From NCBI GenBank assembly GCA_017965425.1, contig JAGCPY010000031.1, positions 1 to 60,406 on the forward strand: a stretch of 60,406 nt of DNA, written 5' to 3'. Positions 32,757 through 41,910 of the stretch are shown in pieces. The notes under the pieces were generated by a model. It did no database searches and was not told the DNA's origin. It saw nothing but the letters and a program-made list of their open reading frames with translations. A program made the translations under genes and the position numbers. The stretch is from Bacteroidaceae bacterium (lineage in GTDB: Bacteria; Bacteroidota; Bacteroidia; Bacteroidales; Bacteroidaceae). Each line of letters opens with the position of its first letter. Position 1 is the stretch's first letter.

Positions 32757-34736
32757 ATGCAAAAGATGAACTTCGAACGCTCCGACTTCCTTCCGACGAC
32801 GCGCAAGGAGATGCAGTTGCGCGGATGGGAACAGGCCGATGTCATCCTGTTCAGCGCCGATGCTTACGTGGATCATCCCTCGTTCGGCGCGGCGGTCATA
32901 GGTCGTTTGTTGGAGGCGGAAGGGTTGCGCGTGGCCATCGTTCCTCAGCCCGATTGGCACGGCGATCTGCGCGATTTCCGACGGCTGGGGCGTCCAAGGC
33001 TCTGGTTCGGTGTCTCGCCTGGAGCGATGGATTCGATGGTGAACAAGTACACTGCCGCACGTCGGCTGCGCAGTGAAGATGCCTACAGCCCCGACGGTCG
33101 TCACGACCTTCGCCCTGAATATCCCACGATTGTCTATACCCACATCCTCAAACAGTTATACCCCGACACACCTGTTGTCCTTGGTGGCATCGAGGCTTCG
33201 ATGCGACGCCTTGCCCACTACGACTACTGGCAAGAGCGCCTGCGTCCAAGCATCCTCGTGGACAGCCGGGCCGATGCCATCATTTACGGCATGGGCGAAT
33301 TGCCGGTGGTGGAAATGTCACAACGACTGACTGATGCCATCGAAAGCGGACATCCCGATCTTGCCTATGATCCAGAGACGGGCGAAGCCATGATGACCTC
33401 TGCCTGCTTCCGGGACATCATCTGCGGGCGTCATCCACTGCCCCAGACGGTGACGCTACATTCGTCAGAGGACGACATTCCATTGGGCATACGCCCGACC
33501 GACATTCGCCTTCACAGCTTCGAGCAATGTCTGAGCGAGCCTCGCCTGCACGCCGAGAACTTCCATCAGATTGAGCTGCAAAGCAACAGCTGGAGCGCTC
33601 AGCGTCTCGTTCAGCAGACGGGGAACTTCTGGGTGGTGGTCAATCCCCCCTACCCTCCCATGACGACTGAGCAGCTCGACCATGCCTTCGACCTGCCTTA
33701 TACACGCCTGCCCCACCCGAAGTACAACGGAAAACGCATCCCCGCCTACGAGATGATTCGTTTCTCTGTGAACCTTCATCGCGGTTGCTTTGGCGGTTGT
33801 GCGTTCTGCACTATCTCTGCTCATCAAGGCAAGTTCATCGTTTCCCGCTCGAAGGAAAGCATTCTGCGCGAAGTGCAGGCCATCACACAGATGCCGGATT
33901 TCCGTGGCAACCTCTCCGACCTCGGAGGACCCTCGGCAAATATGTACGCGATGCACGGACGCAATATCCGCGCGTGCCAGAAGTGTACACGTCCCTCCTG
34001 CATCCATCCCACCATCTGCCCCAACCTCAACGGAGACCACCGTCCGCTTCTTGACATCTACCGTTCCGTCGATGCACTTCCGGGCATCAGGAAAAGCTTC
34101 ATCGGCAGCGGCGTCCGCTACGACCTGCTCCTGCATGATTGGAAAGACGAGGCCTTGAATACCGCTGCCCGCGACTACGCCCGCGAGCTCATCCTTCGCC
34201 ATGTGTCCGGTAGGCTGAAAGTGGCACCCGAACACACGTCGGAGCACGTACTCCAGCTGATGCGCAAGCCTTCGTTCCGCCTCTTCCATGCGTTCAAACG
34301 CCTCTTTGACCAAGTTAATGCCGAAGCTCACCTGCACCAGCAACTCATTCCATATTTTATCAGTTCACATCCCGGGTGCAGAACCGAGGACATGGCCGAA
34401 CTGGCCATCCAGACACGACTCATGGACTTCCACCTGGAACAAGTGCAGGACTTCACACCCACACCAATGACCACCGCCACCACCATGTATGCCACGGGCT
34501 ACGACCCCGACACCATGCAACCCGTCTTTGTCGCACGCGCTCCCCACGAGAAGCAGGCACAACGCATGTTCTTCTTCTGGTACAAACCCGAAGAACGCCG
34601 ACATATCGAACGGGAATTGCACGCCATCAGACGCCAAGACCTCTTGCTGCAGCTCTTTAGTGGGACGCAGCCCAACACCCCAAGAAATACCGTCAATAAG
34701 TTCAACAACCATAACAAAAACTTCAAACACAAATGA
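32757..34736 (+). CDS. YgiQ family radical SAM protein
   Basis: 659 residues. The B12-binding-like N-terminal part has VILFSADAYVDHPSFGAAVIGR and VVLGGIEASMRRLAHYDYW. The radical SAM cluster motif is C344-F-G-G-C348-A-F-C351, followed by SAHQGKFIVSRSKESI and NLSDLGGPSANMY. An extra Cys cluster (ACQKCTRPSCIHPTICPNL) at ~405-425 may bind a second cluster. The C-terminal region has APEHTSEHVLQLMRKPS and YFISSHPGC, all typical of YgiQ (UPF0313). The reaction is not known to me. It follows the lipid kinase by 6 bp, and its stop overlaps the next start as ATGA. Confidence 0.92.
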   Translation: MQKMNFERSDFLPTTRKEMQLRGWEQADVILFSADAYVDHPSFGAAVIGRLLEAEGLRVAIVPQPDWHGDLRDFRRLGRPRLWFGVSPGAMDSMVNKYTAARRLRSEDAYSPDGRHDLRPEYPTIVYTHILKQLYPDTPVVLGGIEASMRRLAHYDYWQERLRPSILVDSRADAIIYGMGELPVVEMSQRLTDAIESGHPDLAYDPETGEAMMTSACFRDIICGRHPLPQTVTLHSSEDDIPLGIRPTDIRLHSFEQCLSEPRLHAENFHQIELQSNSWSAQRLVQQTGNFWVVVNPPYPPMTTEQLDHAFDLPYTRLPHPKYNGKRIPAYEMIRFSVNLHRGCFGGCAFCTISAHQGKFIVSRSKESILREVQAITQMPDFRGNLSDLGGPSANMYAMHGRNIRACQKCTRPSCIHPTICPNLNGDHRPLLDIYRSVDALPGIRKSFIGSGVRYDLLLHDWKDEALNTAARDYARELILRHVSGRLKVAPEHTSEHVLQLMRKPSFRLFHAFKRLFDQVNAEAHLHQQLIPYFISSHPGCRTEDMAELAIQTRLMDFHLEQVQDFTPTPMTTATTMYATGYDPDTMQPVFVARAPHEKQAQRMFFFWYKPEERRHIERELHAIRRQDLLLQLFSGTQPNTPRNTVNKFNNHNKNFKHK

Positions 34737-35146
34737 AAAAAATCATCGTCATGTTCACAGGCATCCTCCTGTTGACATTCGTCGGCAATGCTTTCGCCGC
34801 TACTAAGTTAGAGAAGCGCTATGCCTACACGCTCAAGAATCTGAAGCTCGACAAGGCCACGGAAGCCAAATTCGGACCTGTCCTGAAAGCCTATCTGACA
34901 GAAAAGAAAGAGGCCGAGAAGAAGTACGAAGACTTGAAAGACAAGTACAAGTCAGCCGAAAAGTCAGGCACGCTCTCCGATGCCCAGGCTACCCAACTCA
35001 TGGAAGCCAAGCTGGAGTGTGCCGAGAAGGAGCTCGTCGTCAAGAAGAAATACTTTGTCGAGTTCAAGAAAGTACTGAAACCTAAAAAGGTATATTACGC
35101 CTTCGACTATGCCAACGACAAGATGTCGAAGATCGACGGCAAGTGA
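34733..35146 (+). CDS. Small periplasmic helical protein of unknown function
   Basis: 137 residues with a cleavable signal peptide (MKKIIVMFTGILLLTFVGNAFA). The rest is highly charged and helical (KKYEDLKDKYKSAEKSG, LMEAKLECAEKELVVKKKYF). The spacing of Lys/Glu and the LDKATEAKFGPVLKAYLTEK start resemble the periplasmic Spy/CpxP-like or Bacteroidales helical sensors of metal or envelope stress, but no diagnostic motif is present. It is translationally coupled to the radical SAM gene (ATGA) and ends at a strong family-C hairpin terminator. Confidence 0.78.
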   Translation: MKKIIVMFTGILLLTFVGNAFAATKLEKRYAYTLKNLKLDKATEAKFGPVLKAYLTEKKEAEKKYEDLKDKYKSAEKSGTLSDAQATQLMEAKLECAEKELVVKKKYFVEFKKVLKPKKVYYAFDYANDKMSKIDGK

Positions 35147-35188
35147 CGTCCGTACCTTCCGCACGGAACGTCAATATCTTCCATACGC

Positions 35189-35230
35189 AACGTGTACACC
35201 TTCCCGTCGGAAGGTGTACACGTTTTTTCG
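35189..35230 (+). terminator. Family-C palindrome, copy 3, acting as a terminator
   Basis: A perfect 16-bp stem (AACGTGTACACCTTCC / GGAAGGTGTACACGTT), loop CGTC, followed by TTTTTCGG. It is 43 bp after the stop of the small periplasmic gene. Diverged half-sites (GGAACGTCAATATCTTCC) lie just upstream at 35165-35182. Confidence 0.8.
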
Positions 35231-35258
35231 GGTATGTATTGACCTCCGTCGTCAGACG

Positions 35259-36620
35259 TCAAAGCATGGTGAGGGTCATGACATGGCGTGTGGTCTCATC
35301 GACTTCACATCCTGCCGCCACGCGCAGACCCACAAGCCAGACGATACGGCCCTCAGCATCGGTGACGACGGGCTGACGCTCTTTCTCGAACAACGACAGC
35401 TTTCGGTCGGTCAGGAAATCGCTGACCAGACGGCTGCCTGTCATCCCGAACGGCTGGAAACGGTCGCCCTCTCGCGTCTTGCGGAGCGTCAGCGGCAGGG
35501 CAAGCTTCTCGAGGTCGAAGCACGCCGTCGCCACGTCTCGCGGCACTTCAAAAGTGGCATCGACGGCACACCGGCGCACAAGCAGGCGAAGCCCTTCGGA
35601 ACCCACGAACAGCCCTTCCAGCGGCAAGACCTGGCCCGTATGAGTCTGAGCCGTGGCGCTCGAAGCTGAAGGCTGAGGGTCAATGAGCAGACGACCACGG
35701 TCGCGCAACAGGCGATGGGTGGAAGAGTGCCAGAGATGGCCTGGCTCTCCGTCGAGACCCGCCAGAATGTCAGAGATTTGATCGGCATGGAAACCCAGCG
35801 GCGAGAGTATCTCATAAAGCAGTGTCTGAGGCGCGGCAGAAGCCTTCAGGGCAGACACGTCGATGATGTCCTGTGCAGGCATCGCGTCCAGCTTTGCCTG
35901 TTCCACACCCCGGATGAAGAAGTGTTCGGCCTCGCCCAGACACGTTGACGTCTCGGCCAAATTCTCGCGCACGCGCGGGTTCATTTCTTCCATGAGAGGC
36001 AGCAGACGCAGACGGATACGGTTGCGCAGGGCGGCGTCGGCATCGAGGTTCGTGGAATCGGTCACCCACGTTTGCCCGCGCTCCGTCAGCCACGCCTCAA
36101 TGTCGGCACGCGAAAGCGACAGCAGCGGACGAACGACGGGTACCGCGTCCACGCCTTGACGACTGACCGTCTTGATGCCCGTCAGACCGTGGAGACCCGT
36201 GCCCCTGATGAGGTTCAGCAACAATGTTTCCACCGAGTCGTCGCGATGATGAGCCACGCAAACAGCTTGCGCGCCACAACCCGCGGCAACCTCCTGGAAC
36301 CAATCGTATCGAAGTTCGCGGGCTGCCATCTCCACGCTGATGCCACGACGAGTGGCGTAACTGCGTGTGCGGAAATGCCTGACCGTCAACGGAACCCCAC
36401 GTGCGCGGCAGAGCTTGCGGCAGAAAGCCTCGTCGGCATCGCTCTCGACACCGCGCAGTTCAAAGTTGCAATGCAGCGCCGTCAAGCGGTAGCCGAGCTC
36501 CTGCAAAGTCAGCAACAGGCACACACTGTCAGCACCGCCGCTGAGCGCCACCACGACCGGCCCCCCATCGACTGGCATGACTCCGGAAATGGATTTCTGA
36601 ATCGTTTCGGAAATGTTCAT
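35259..36620 (-). CDS. tilS: tRNA(Ile)-lysidine synthase
   Basis: 453 residues. The PP-loop S27-G-G-A-D-S32 near the N terminus (VVVALSGGADSVCLLL) binds ATP. Further family motifs are VAHHRDDSVETLLLNLIRGTGLHGL, RPLLSLSRADIEAWL, and DSTNLDADAALRNRIRLRLLPLM. The C-terminal ~150 residues match the TilS substrate-binding domains (FQPFGMTGSRLVSDFLTDRK). The enzyme converts C34 of tRNA-Ile(CAU) to lysidine, so that AUA is read as Ile, and is normally essential. It lies between the family-C terminator and the tRNA-Cys promoter. Confidence 0.94.
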   Translation of the reverse strand: MNISETIQKSISGVMPVDGGPVVVALSGGADSVCLLLTLQELGYRLTALHCNFELRGVESDADEAFCRKLCRARGVPLTVRHFRTRSYATRRGISVEMAARELRYDWFQEVAAGCGAQAVCVAHHRDDSVETLLLNLIRGTGLHGLTGIKTVSRQGVDAVPVVRPLLSLSRADIEAWLTERGQTWVTDSTNLDADAALRNRIRLRLLPLMEEMNPRVRENLAETSTCLGEAEHFFIRGVEQAKLDAMPAQDIIDVSALKASAAPQTLLYEILSPLGFHADQISDILAGLDGEPGHLWHSSTHRLLRDRGRLLIDPQPSASSATAQTHTGQVLPLEGLFVGSEGLRLLVRRCAVDATFEVPRDVATACFDLEKLALPLTLRKTREGDRFQPFGMTGSRLVSDFLTDRKLSLFEKERQPVVTDAEGRIVWLVGLRVAAGCEVDETTRHVMTLTML

Positions 36621-36686
36621 GAATACATAAATACAGATTGATTTTGTATAAATAACGTCTTTTTTGCAAAAAAGTTGTGCGAAATG

Positions 36687-36717
36687 CTTGCCGATTCAAA
36701 AAAAAGACGTACCTTTG
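36687..36717 (+). promoter_or_regulatory. Promoter of tRNA-Cys
   Basis: CTTG (36687-36690), 19 bases, then TACCTTTG (36710-36717), 18 bp before the tRNA. Confidence 0.75.
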
Positions 36718-36735
36718 CAGTCGCAAATACAAAAT

Positions 36736-36807
36736 GGTGCCTTGGATGAGTGGCTTAGTCAGCGGTCTGCAAAACCGTCCACAGCAGTTCGAATCTGCTA
36801 GGCACCT
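36736..36807 (+). tRNA. tRNA-Cys (anticodon GCA)
   Basis: Acceptor stem GGTGCCT/AGGCACC, anticodon loop CTGCAAA, T-arm with GTTCGAATC, discriminator T as expected for Cys, CCA not encoded. Confidence 0.95.
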
Positions 36808-36817
36808 CTTGCAAAAG

Positions 36818-36850
36818 GAAGCTCCGGAAGTCGTTCACTCCCGGAGCTTC
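36818..36850. terminator. Terminator between tRNA-Cys and the convergent glycosidase gene
   Basis: A 10-bp stem GAAGCTCCGG/CCGGAGCTTC with a 13-base loop, followed on the plus strand by TTGTTTG. Read on the minus strand it is followed by CTTTTGC, so it may serve both converging transcripts. Confidence 0.75.
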
Positions 36851-36875
36851 TTGTTTGTAGATTTGTCTGTGGGCG

Positions 36876-39623
36876 CTATCTAATCATCACTTTCTTTCCG
36901 CCAACGATGTAGATGCCTCGGGGCAGGGGCAACTGCGTGATGCGGCGTCCGCTCAAGTCGAAGACAGCAGTCTCAGACGAGACATCGGACGTGCGCGACT
37001 GGCTGAGGGAACCCACGCCGTCGGCTTCGGCATAGAGGGTGGCGATCTCCTCGGCTGTCAGTGCGTAGTTGTAGATGCGGATGTCATCGACGGCACCCTT
37101 GAGCATTGGGTCGGCGGCGAACTGACTGCGACCCACATAGTTGAAGATGGGACGGAAGTCGGCAGGACGCTCTGTGATGGTCGTGCTTGAAGCTACGCGC
37201 TTGCCGTTGAGATAGATGGTGATTTCGCTGTCAGAGAAGGTGACGGCCACGTGCATCCATTTGTTCACAGGGTGTGTCGTTGCCACGTCGAGCACCCGTT
37301 CGCTTCCGCCGTTCTTGATGGCCAGGCGGAGCTTGTTGGTCGATGCGCGCTTAGGACAGAGGAAGACGTAGTGGTCGGTGTCTGAGCCGAAGTCGAAGAT
37401 ACGCTGCCATGTGCTGCCCCCTCGCCAGTAGAGCCAGGTGGAGAAAGTCATTTGGCGCGAGTTGGCGATGGTTGCTGGCAACTGGATGAAGTTCTGGCTG
37501 CCATCGAGGCTGATGGCGTTGCCCAGATATCCGGCCTGTAAGGTCTGCTCGCCGAAGAGCGAGGCGTGGTTGCCGTTGGGGGTAAGGTCTGTGAGGCTGT
37601 CGGCTGTCAGGTGCATGATACACGCCTGCTCCATCGAGGGCATGGCCGTGGCCACCTCACTGGGCTCGGAAAGATGCAGGCTCTTATCCTGTGCCAGCAC
37701 ACGGTATTGGTAGTTGACAGCATCGGTGGCGGTGTTGTCCACATAGTCCGTCGCGGCCACATAGCGATTGATGACGAACCACTTCTGTCCACCGTCATCT
37801 GAACGCTGAATCGTGTAACCTAAAAGGTCTTTGTCGTCCACGCCTGTCCATGAGAGCCGCACGCTGCTGGGTTGCGGAGTGGCAACGAGAGACGTTGGAA
37901 CGGCAGGGGCGACAGTGTTGTAGGTCACGGATGCAGGAATGAGGTACCACTTCTGGTTGTCGGTCCCCGTGAAGTTGCCCTGATTGACGTTGCGTCCAGC
38001 CGTTTTCATCTGTGCCTCTGTGCCTGCAGCCGTCTGCAAGTACTTCGCGCTGTGGCGGCTACGGATGTAGAAGCTGCCATCGCCAGCGTATTCTATGAAC
38101 CACTGTTCATTCGCCCCGAAACCTCCCTTGAAGAGAACCACGTCACCTTTGTCCTCGAGGCTCCAATTGTATACATCGGGATACATTTTCGGGCTCATCA
38201 CATTCTCGATACGGTAATAGCACCAGTCGCCGCCGACAGTTGTCTCGAACGGCGTGATTGTCCATTGCTGGGCTTTGTTGTTTGTGACCTGCTTCTGTTG
38301 CGTAAGCGTGGTGCCGCTGCTGGCATTGTTTCCAGACGGAGCGAGAAGATGTCCGCTCAGTCGGTTCACTATCTTATAGGCGGTAGGTTCATTCGGCAGC
38401 GGCGGCATGATATCCTCTCCGCCCTGAATGTTCACCAGTCCCTCGGCATTCGTCTGTCCCTGCTGGTAGCCGGTTCCACCGGGCAGGGTCATCAGGTATT
38501 CGCGCATCGGACCGTGCCCGTTATAGAAGACGTCGTGGTCGGTGGCCGCGAAGCGATAGACAGTGGTCACGGCCTGACGCTCGCTTGTACCTCCGAAGCC
38601 CTGCACAGAACCGTCGGTGTGGCGATAGACGCTGGCGGCTGTCCAGTTGTCCCGATGTTCGGCGTAACCCATGCGGGTGCCACGGGTGGCTTTCATGAAC
38701 TGGCTGCGCGTATGTTCAGCCGTTCCCCACCAGATGCCTTTAGTCAGGCCGTACTGCGAACCGACCATGCACTCCATGATATTGTGCAACTCGTCGCCCA
38801 CGCCCACTTTTCCGTCGGCCACCACCTGCTGGTAGAACTTGGCAAAGTTGTCGAACGAGCCCGCCAGCTGATGAGTGTTTCCCTCGTCGAGATAGCGCTT
38901 CGAGTAGTTATACCAAGGGAGGGCATAGTCATCGTTCAGGGTGTTGCCGCCACACAGCTTGACGTCACGGAAGTCGTTGGCATAGGCAGCATCCTCGCGC
39001 AACAGGCGGCAAATTTCCAACATCTCTGCCTTGGAACCTTGTTGCCAACCCCAGGTCTGGCCCTCGCCATAATCAGGCTCGTTGAAGGGCGACACGCTGA
39101 CGACCTTCAGCCCACGCGCTTCAACGTGTTTCTTTGTGGCTGCGATGAGCGCCGCCCAGCGGGGAGCGAAGGTTTGTACATTGTTTTGGGAGCCATAGAC
39201 ATGGTACCACTCGAGCACGCCTGCCTCTTGGTCGGAGTTCAGATTGACGCCAGCGTTTGGCGCGTACTTCTTGGCAATGTCCACGCGCTTGTTGAGCGCC
39301 GTCTTCTGTGCAGAACTCAGCTGAAGGTCTTCACCCACTTCTGCGGTCGTCTGAAAGCTGAGGCGCATGATGCCAACCATGTCGGCACCCGTGTATAGAA
39401 TACCGTGCCGCACGTTGTCTTCGCTGAGCCATGCAAGGTCAAAGCCCCAGGTGATATCGGGAAGCTTTGTGCCTGGATCGTCAATTCGATAGGGCACCGT
39501 CGCATGAGGAACAGCCACGGCGACAGCGTTGGAGGCCCCGGAAACGACTTGCCCAGATGCGGAAAAGCCGTTCAGCATCCCTGCCAAAAAGGCAAGGAAA
39601 AGTGTTCGTCTGCGTGTCATCAT
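36876..39623 (-). CDS. Secreted GH30-like glycosidase with ricin-like, fibronectin III and LamG modules
   Basis: 915 residues from ATG 39623, chosen because MMTRRRTLFLAFLAGMLNGF is a good signal peptide start; the frame is open to 39665. The catalytic TIM-barrel part (~40-400) contains ITWGFDLAWL and VVSVSPFNEPDYG, with Glu182 as the likely acid/base in an NEP motif typical of GH30 and related clan-A enzymes. It also has WWGTAEHTRSQFM and VYRFAATDHDVFYNGHGP. A ricin-like trefoil (~415-560), a fibronectin III domain (~570-660) and a LamG-like jelly roll (~680-855) follow. The tail is AVFDLSGRRI ... RGIYIVGGKKVMIR. It may be an endo-beta-1,6-galactanase or glucanase; the substrate is not determined. 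It directly follows hisB with no promoter seen in between, an odd partner for a histidine operon. Confidence 0.83.
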   Translation of the reverse strand: MMTRRRTLFLAFLAGMLNGFSASGQVVSGASNAVAVAVPHATVPYRIDDPGTKLPDITWGFDLAWLSEDNVRHGILYTGADMVGIMRLSFQTTAEVGEDLQLSSAQKTALNKRVDIAKKYAPNAGVNLNSDQEAGVLEWYHVYGSQNNVQTFAPRWAALIAATKKHVEARGLKVVSVSPFNEPDYGEGQTWGWQQGSKAEMLEICRLLREDAAYANDFRDVKLCGGNTLNDDYALPWYNYSKRYLDEGNTHQLAGSFDNFAKFYQQVVADGKVGVGDELHNIMECMVGSQYGLTKGIWWGTAEHTRSQFMKATRGTRMGYAEHRDNWTAASVYRHTDGSVQGFGGTSERQAVTTVYRFAATDHDVFYNGHGPMREYLMTLPGGTGYQQGQTNAEGLVNIQGGEDIMPPLPNEPTAYKIVNRLSGHLLAPSGNNASSGTTLTQQKQVTNNKAQQWTITPFETTVGGDWCYYRIENVMSPKMYPDVYNWSLEDKGDVVLFKGGFGANEQWFIEYAGDGSFYIRSRHSAKYLQTAAGTEAQMKTAGRNVNQGNFTGTDNQKWYLIPASVTYNTVAPAVPTSLVATPQPSSVRLSWTGVDDKDLLGYTIQRSDDGGQKWFVINRYVAATDYVDNTATDAVNYQYRVLAQDKSLHLSEPSEVATAMPSMEQACIMHLTADSLTDLTPNGNHASLFGEQTLQAGYLGNAISLDGSQNFIQLPATIANSRQMTFSTWLYWRGGSTWQRIFDFGSDTDHYVFLCPKRASTNKLRLAIKNGGSERVLDVATTHPVNKWMHVAVTFSDSEITIYLNGKRVASSTTITERPADFRPIFNYVGRSQFAADPMLKGAVDDIRIYNYALTAEEIATLYAEADGVGSLSQSRTSDVSSETAVFDLSGRRITQLPLPRGIYIVGGKKVMIR

Positions 39624-39665
39624 AGATCGTTTTATTTGTTTTTGGAAAGAATCGTGATAAGACAT

Positions 39666-40799
39666 TCAGAGTGTTCCCTTACTGGAGGGAAGCTGCATGT
39701 GGTGGACGTCGCGGCGGACAGCCATGCGGATGGCACGTGCCAGGGCTTTGAAAATGCCCTCTATCTTATGGTGCTCGTTCTGTCCTTCTGCCTTGATATT
39801 GAGATTCATGCGTGCTGCATCCGAGAGGCTCTTGAAGAAATGGAGGAACATTTCCGTGGGCATTTCGCCCACACGTTCACGCTTGAACTCAGCATCCCAA
39901 ACAAGCCACGGGCGTCCTCCGAAGTCGATGGCGACAGAGCACAAGCAGTCGTCCATCGGAAGTGTATAGGAAGAGCCGTAGCGCTCAATCCCCCGCTTGT
40001 CAGAGAGTGCCTGCAACAAGGCTTCGCCCAACGCGAGAGCCGTGTCCTCGATGGTGTGGTGTTCATCCACATGCAGATCGCCTTTTACTTTGATGAAGAG
40101 GTCGATGCTGCCATGTTTGGCAATTTGCTCCAGCATGTGGTCAAAGAATCCCAGTCCTGTGTGGATGTCGCTCTGTCCTGTTCCGTCGAGATTCAGGGTG
40201 ACTTCAATATCTGTTTCCTTCGTCGTCCGTGTGACTGTGGCTCGACGCGAACCGGCATAGACAATCTCGGTCACACGCTGCCAGTCCATCTCCTGTCCCA
40301 GTATCAATGACTGGCAACCGAGGTTTCTCGCCAGCTGTGCATCGGTATCGCGGTCGCCGATGACGAAACTGTGGGCAAGGTCACACGTGCCGTCCATGTA
40401 GGCCGTCAGCATCCCCGTTCCCGGCTTGCGCGTAGGCAGATGTTCTTCAGGGAAAGAGCGGTCGATGAGCACGTCGTCGAACGTCACGCCTTCACCTTCC
40501 AGAATTTCCATCATCAGGCGATGTGTCGGCCAGAAATCCGCTTCGGGATAAGCGGGCGTGCCTAACCCGTCCTGATTGGAAACCATGACGAATCGATAGG
40601 CGGTGTGCTGGCGCAAAAAGTGTAGCGAACTGATGACTCCCGGTAAGAAGTGGAACTTCTCGAATGAATCGATCTGCTCGTCGTCGGGTTCACGAAGGAT
40701 GGTCCCGTCGCGGTCGATGAAGAGACAACGGAAGACGGTCCTCCCCGCCTCTGTGTTCGGGAGGGAGCTGATACGATTTGACGGATTGCTATCTTTCAT
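39666..40799 (-). CDS. hisB: Histidinol-phosphatase/imidazoleglycerol-phosphate dehydratase
   Basis: 377 residues, the bifunctional form. The N-terminal HAD phosphatase domain has [17 protein letters not shown] (nucleophile Asp) and MVSNQDGLG. The C-terminal dehydratase domain has [35 protein letters not shown], and [16 protein letters not shown] with the metal-binding His cluster. It catalyses steps 6 and 8 of histidine synthesis. The first ~24 residues ([20 protein letters not shown]) precede the usual start of HisB and are encoded by a family-A-like repeat. No later start codon is available before LFIDRDGT, so the repeat appears to be translated. Confidence 0.95.
   Translation of the reverse strand: MKDSNPSNRISSLPNTEAGRTVFRCLFIDRDGTILREPDDEQIDSFEKFHFLPGVISSLHFLRQHTAYRFVMVSNQDGLGTPAYPEADFWPTHRLMMEILEGEGVTFDDVLIDRSFPEEHLPTRKPGTGMLTAYMDGTCDLAHSFVIGDRDTDAQLARNLGCQSLILGQEMDWQRVTEIVYAGSRRATVTRTTKETDIEVTLNLDGTGQSDIHTGLGFFDHMLEQIAKHGSIDLFIKVKGDLHVDEHHTIEDTALALGEALLQALSDKRGIERYGSSYTLPMDDCLCSVAIDFGGRPWLVWDAEFKRERVGEMPTEMFLHFFKSLSDAARMNLNIKAEGQNEHHKIEGIFKALARAIRMAVRRDVHHMQLPSSKGTL
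40736..40769 (-). repeat. Family-A-like repeat inside the hisB N terminus
   Basis: On the minus strand AGCTCCCTCCCGAACACAGA then GGCGGGGAGGACCGT. It resembles the coding-region copy of pair 3 (TCCTCCCTAACAGAGAGGAC). It is translated as [11 protein letters not shown]. No inverted partner is found in the 73-bp gap upstream of hisB. Confidence 0.65.
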
Positions 40800-40872
40800 T
40801 ATATATATAACTCGTTGTCTGAATCTCTTGTTCGTTCCTTTCTTGAGAGATAATGTCGGTGGGATAATCCGT

Positions 40873-41910
40873 TTAACGGTATTGCCTCAATGCCCCCAGC
40901 AGGATGTTATTCTCCTGCGGGGTGCCGATGGTGATGCGCAGACAGTTTCCGCAAAGCTGCACCCGCGAACGGTTGCGCACGACAATGCCACGGTCGATGA
41001 GGTAATGATAGATGCTTTCTGCATCGGTCACGCGTACTAGGAAGAAGTTGGCGTCGGTGGGGAAAATCTTCTTGCAGATTGGCAATTCGGCCACGGCAGG
41101 TAACAAATGGGCGCGCTCGCTCAGGAGGGTCTTGCGCCACTGGTTGACATGTGGCAGGTCGTCGAGCATCTTCAACGCCTGTTGCTGGGTAAGCTGGTTC
41201 ACGTTGTAGGGATACTTCACTCGGTTGAACAGCCCGATGATGTCCTCCGACGCGAAAGCCATGCCAAGGCGGATGGCCGCGGATGCCCACAACTTCGAGA
41301 AGGTGTTCAGCACGATGAGGTTGGGGAAACGGTCGAGGTCGAGACGGAACGGACGTGCGTCGCAGAAGTCGCTGTAGGCTTCGTCCACGACAACAATTCC
41401 TCCGAAGTCGTTGAGAAGGCGTTCGATGGTTTCGCGGCGGAAGGCATTGCCCGTAGGATTGTTGGGCGAGCAGAGCCAGAGCACTTTTGTATGTTCGTCT
41501 GTGTTGGCCAGCAGGCGGTCAGCATCAAGCGTGAAGTCGTCGTTGAGCGGCACTGCCCGGTATTCCACATTGTTGATATCAGCACAGACACCATACATGC
41601 CGTAGGTGGGGGCTATGGCCACGACGTTATCCTCTTTCGGCTCACAGAAGATACGGTAAACCAAGTCGATGGCCTCGTCTGAACCGTTGCCGAGGAAGAT
41701 GTGGCCAGGAGCCACGTTTTTCACAACCGCAAGTTTCTCTTTCAATGCCTCTTGCAGCGGGTCGGGATAGCGGTTCAAGGGGCCGTTGTATGGATTCTCG
41801 TTGGCATCGAGGAAAACGCTGGCCGCACGTCCCTTAAACTCGTCGCGGGCACAGGAGTATGGTGTCAGGTTCCAGATATTCGTCCGAACCAGTTCTTGTA
41901 AAGGTCTCAT
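40873..41910 (-). CDS. hisC: Histidinol-phosphate aminotransferase
   Basis: 345 residues, fold-type I PLP enzyme. [21 protein letters not shown] near the start, [41 protein letters not shown], and the PLP lysine in [17 protein letters not shown]-terminal Arg motif in [11 protein letters not shown]. It converts imidazole-acetol phosphate to histidinol phosphate. Its ATG overlaps the hisD stop by 4 bp. Confidence 0.96.
   Translation of the reverse strand: MRPLQELVRTNIWNLTPYSCARDEFKGRAASVFLDANENPYNGPLNRYPDPLQEALKEKLAVVKNVAPGHIFLGNGSDEAIDLVYRIFCEPKEDNVVAIAPTYGMYGVCADINNVEYRAVPLNDDFTLDADRLLANTDEHTKVLWLCSPNNPTGNAFRRETIERLLNDFGGIVVVDEAYSDFCDARPFRLDLDRFPNLIVLNTFSKLWASAAIRLGMAFASEDIIGLFNRVKYPYNVNQLTQQQALKMLDDLPHVNQWRKTLLSERAHLLPAVAELPICKKIFPTDANFFLVRVTDAESIYHYLIDRGIVVRNRSRVQLCGNCLRITIGTPQENNILLGALRQYR

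Noticed and set aside
37872-39398. Long frame (508 residues) opposite the GH30-like gene
   Set aside because: It is a shadow of a gene with strong domain matches on the minus strand, with no signal peptide, motif or promoter of its own.
40800-40872. Search for an inverted partner of the hisB repeat in the hisC-hisB gap
   Set aside because: No GGGAGGG-type sequence is present there, so hisB is not a bracketed start like the secreted genes.
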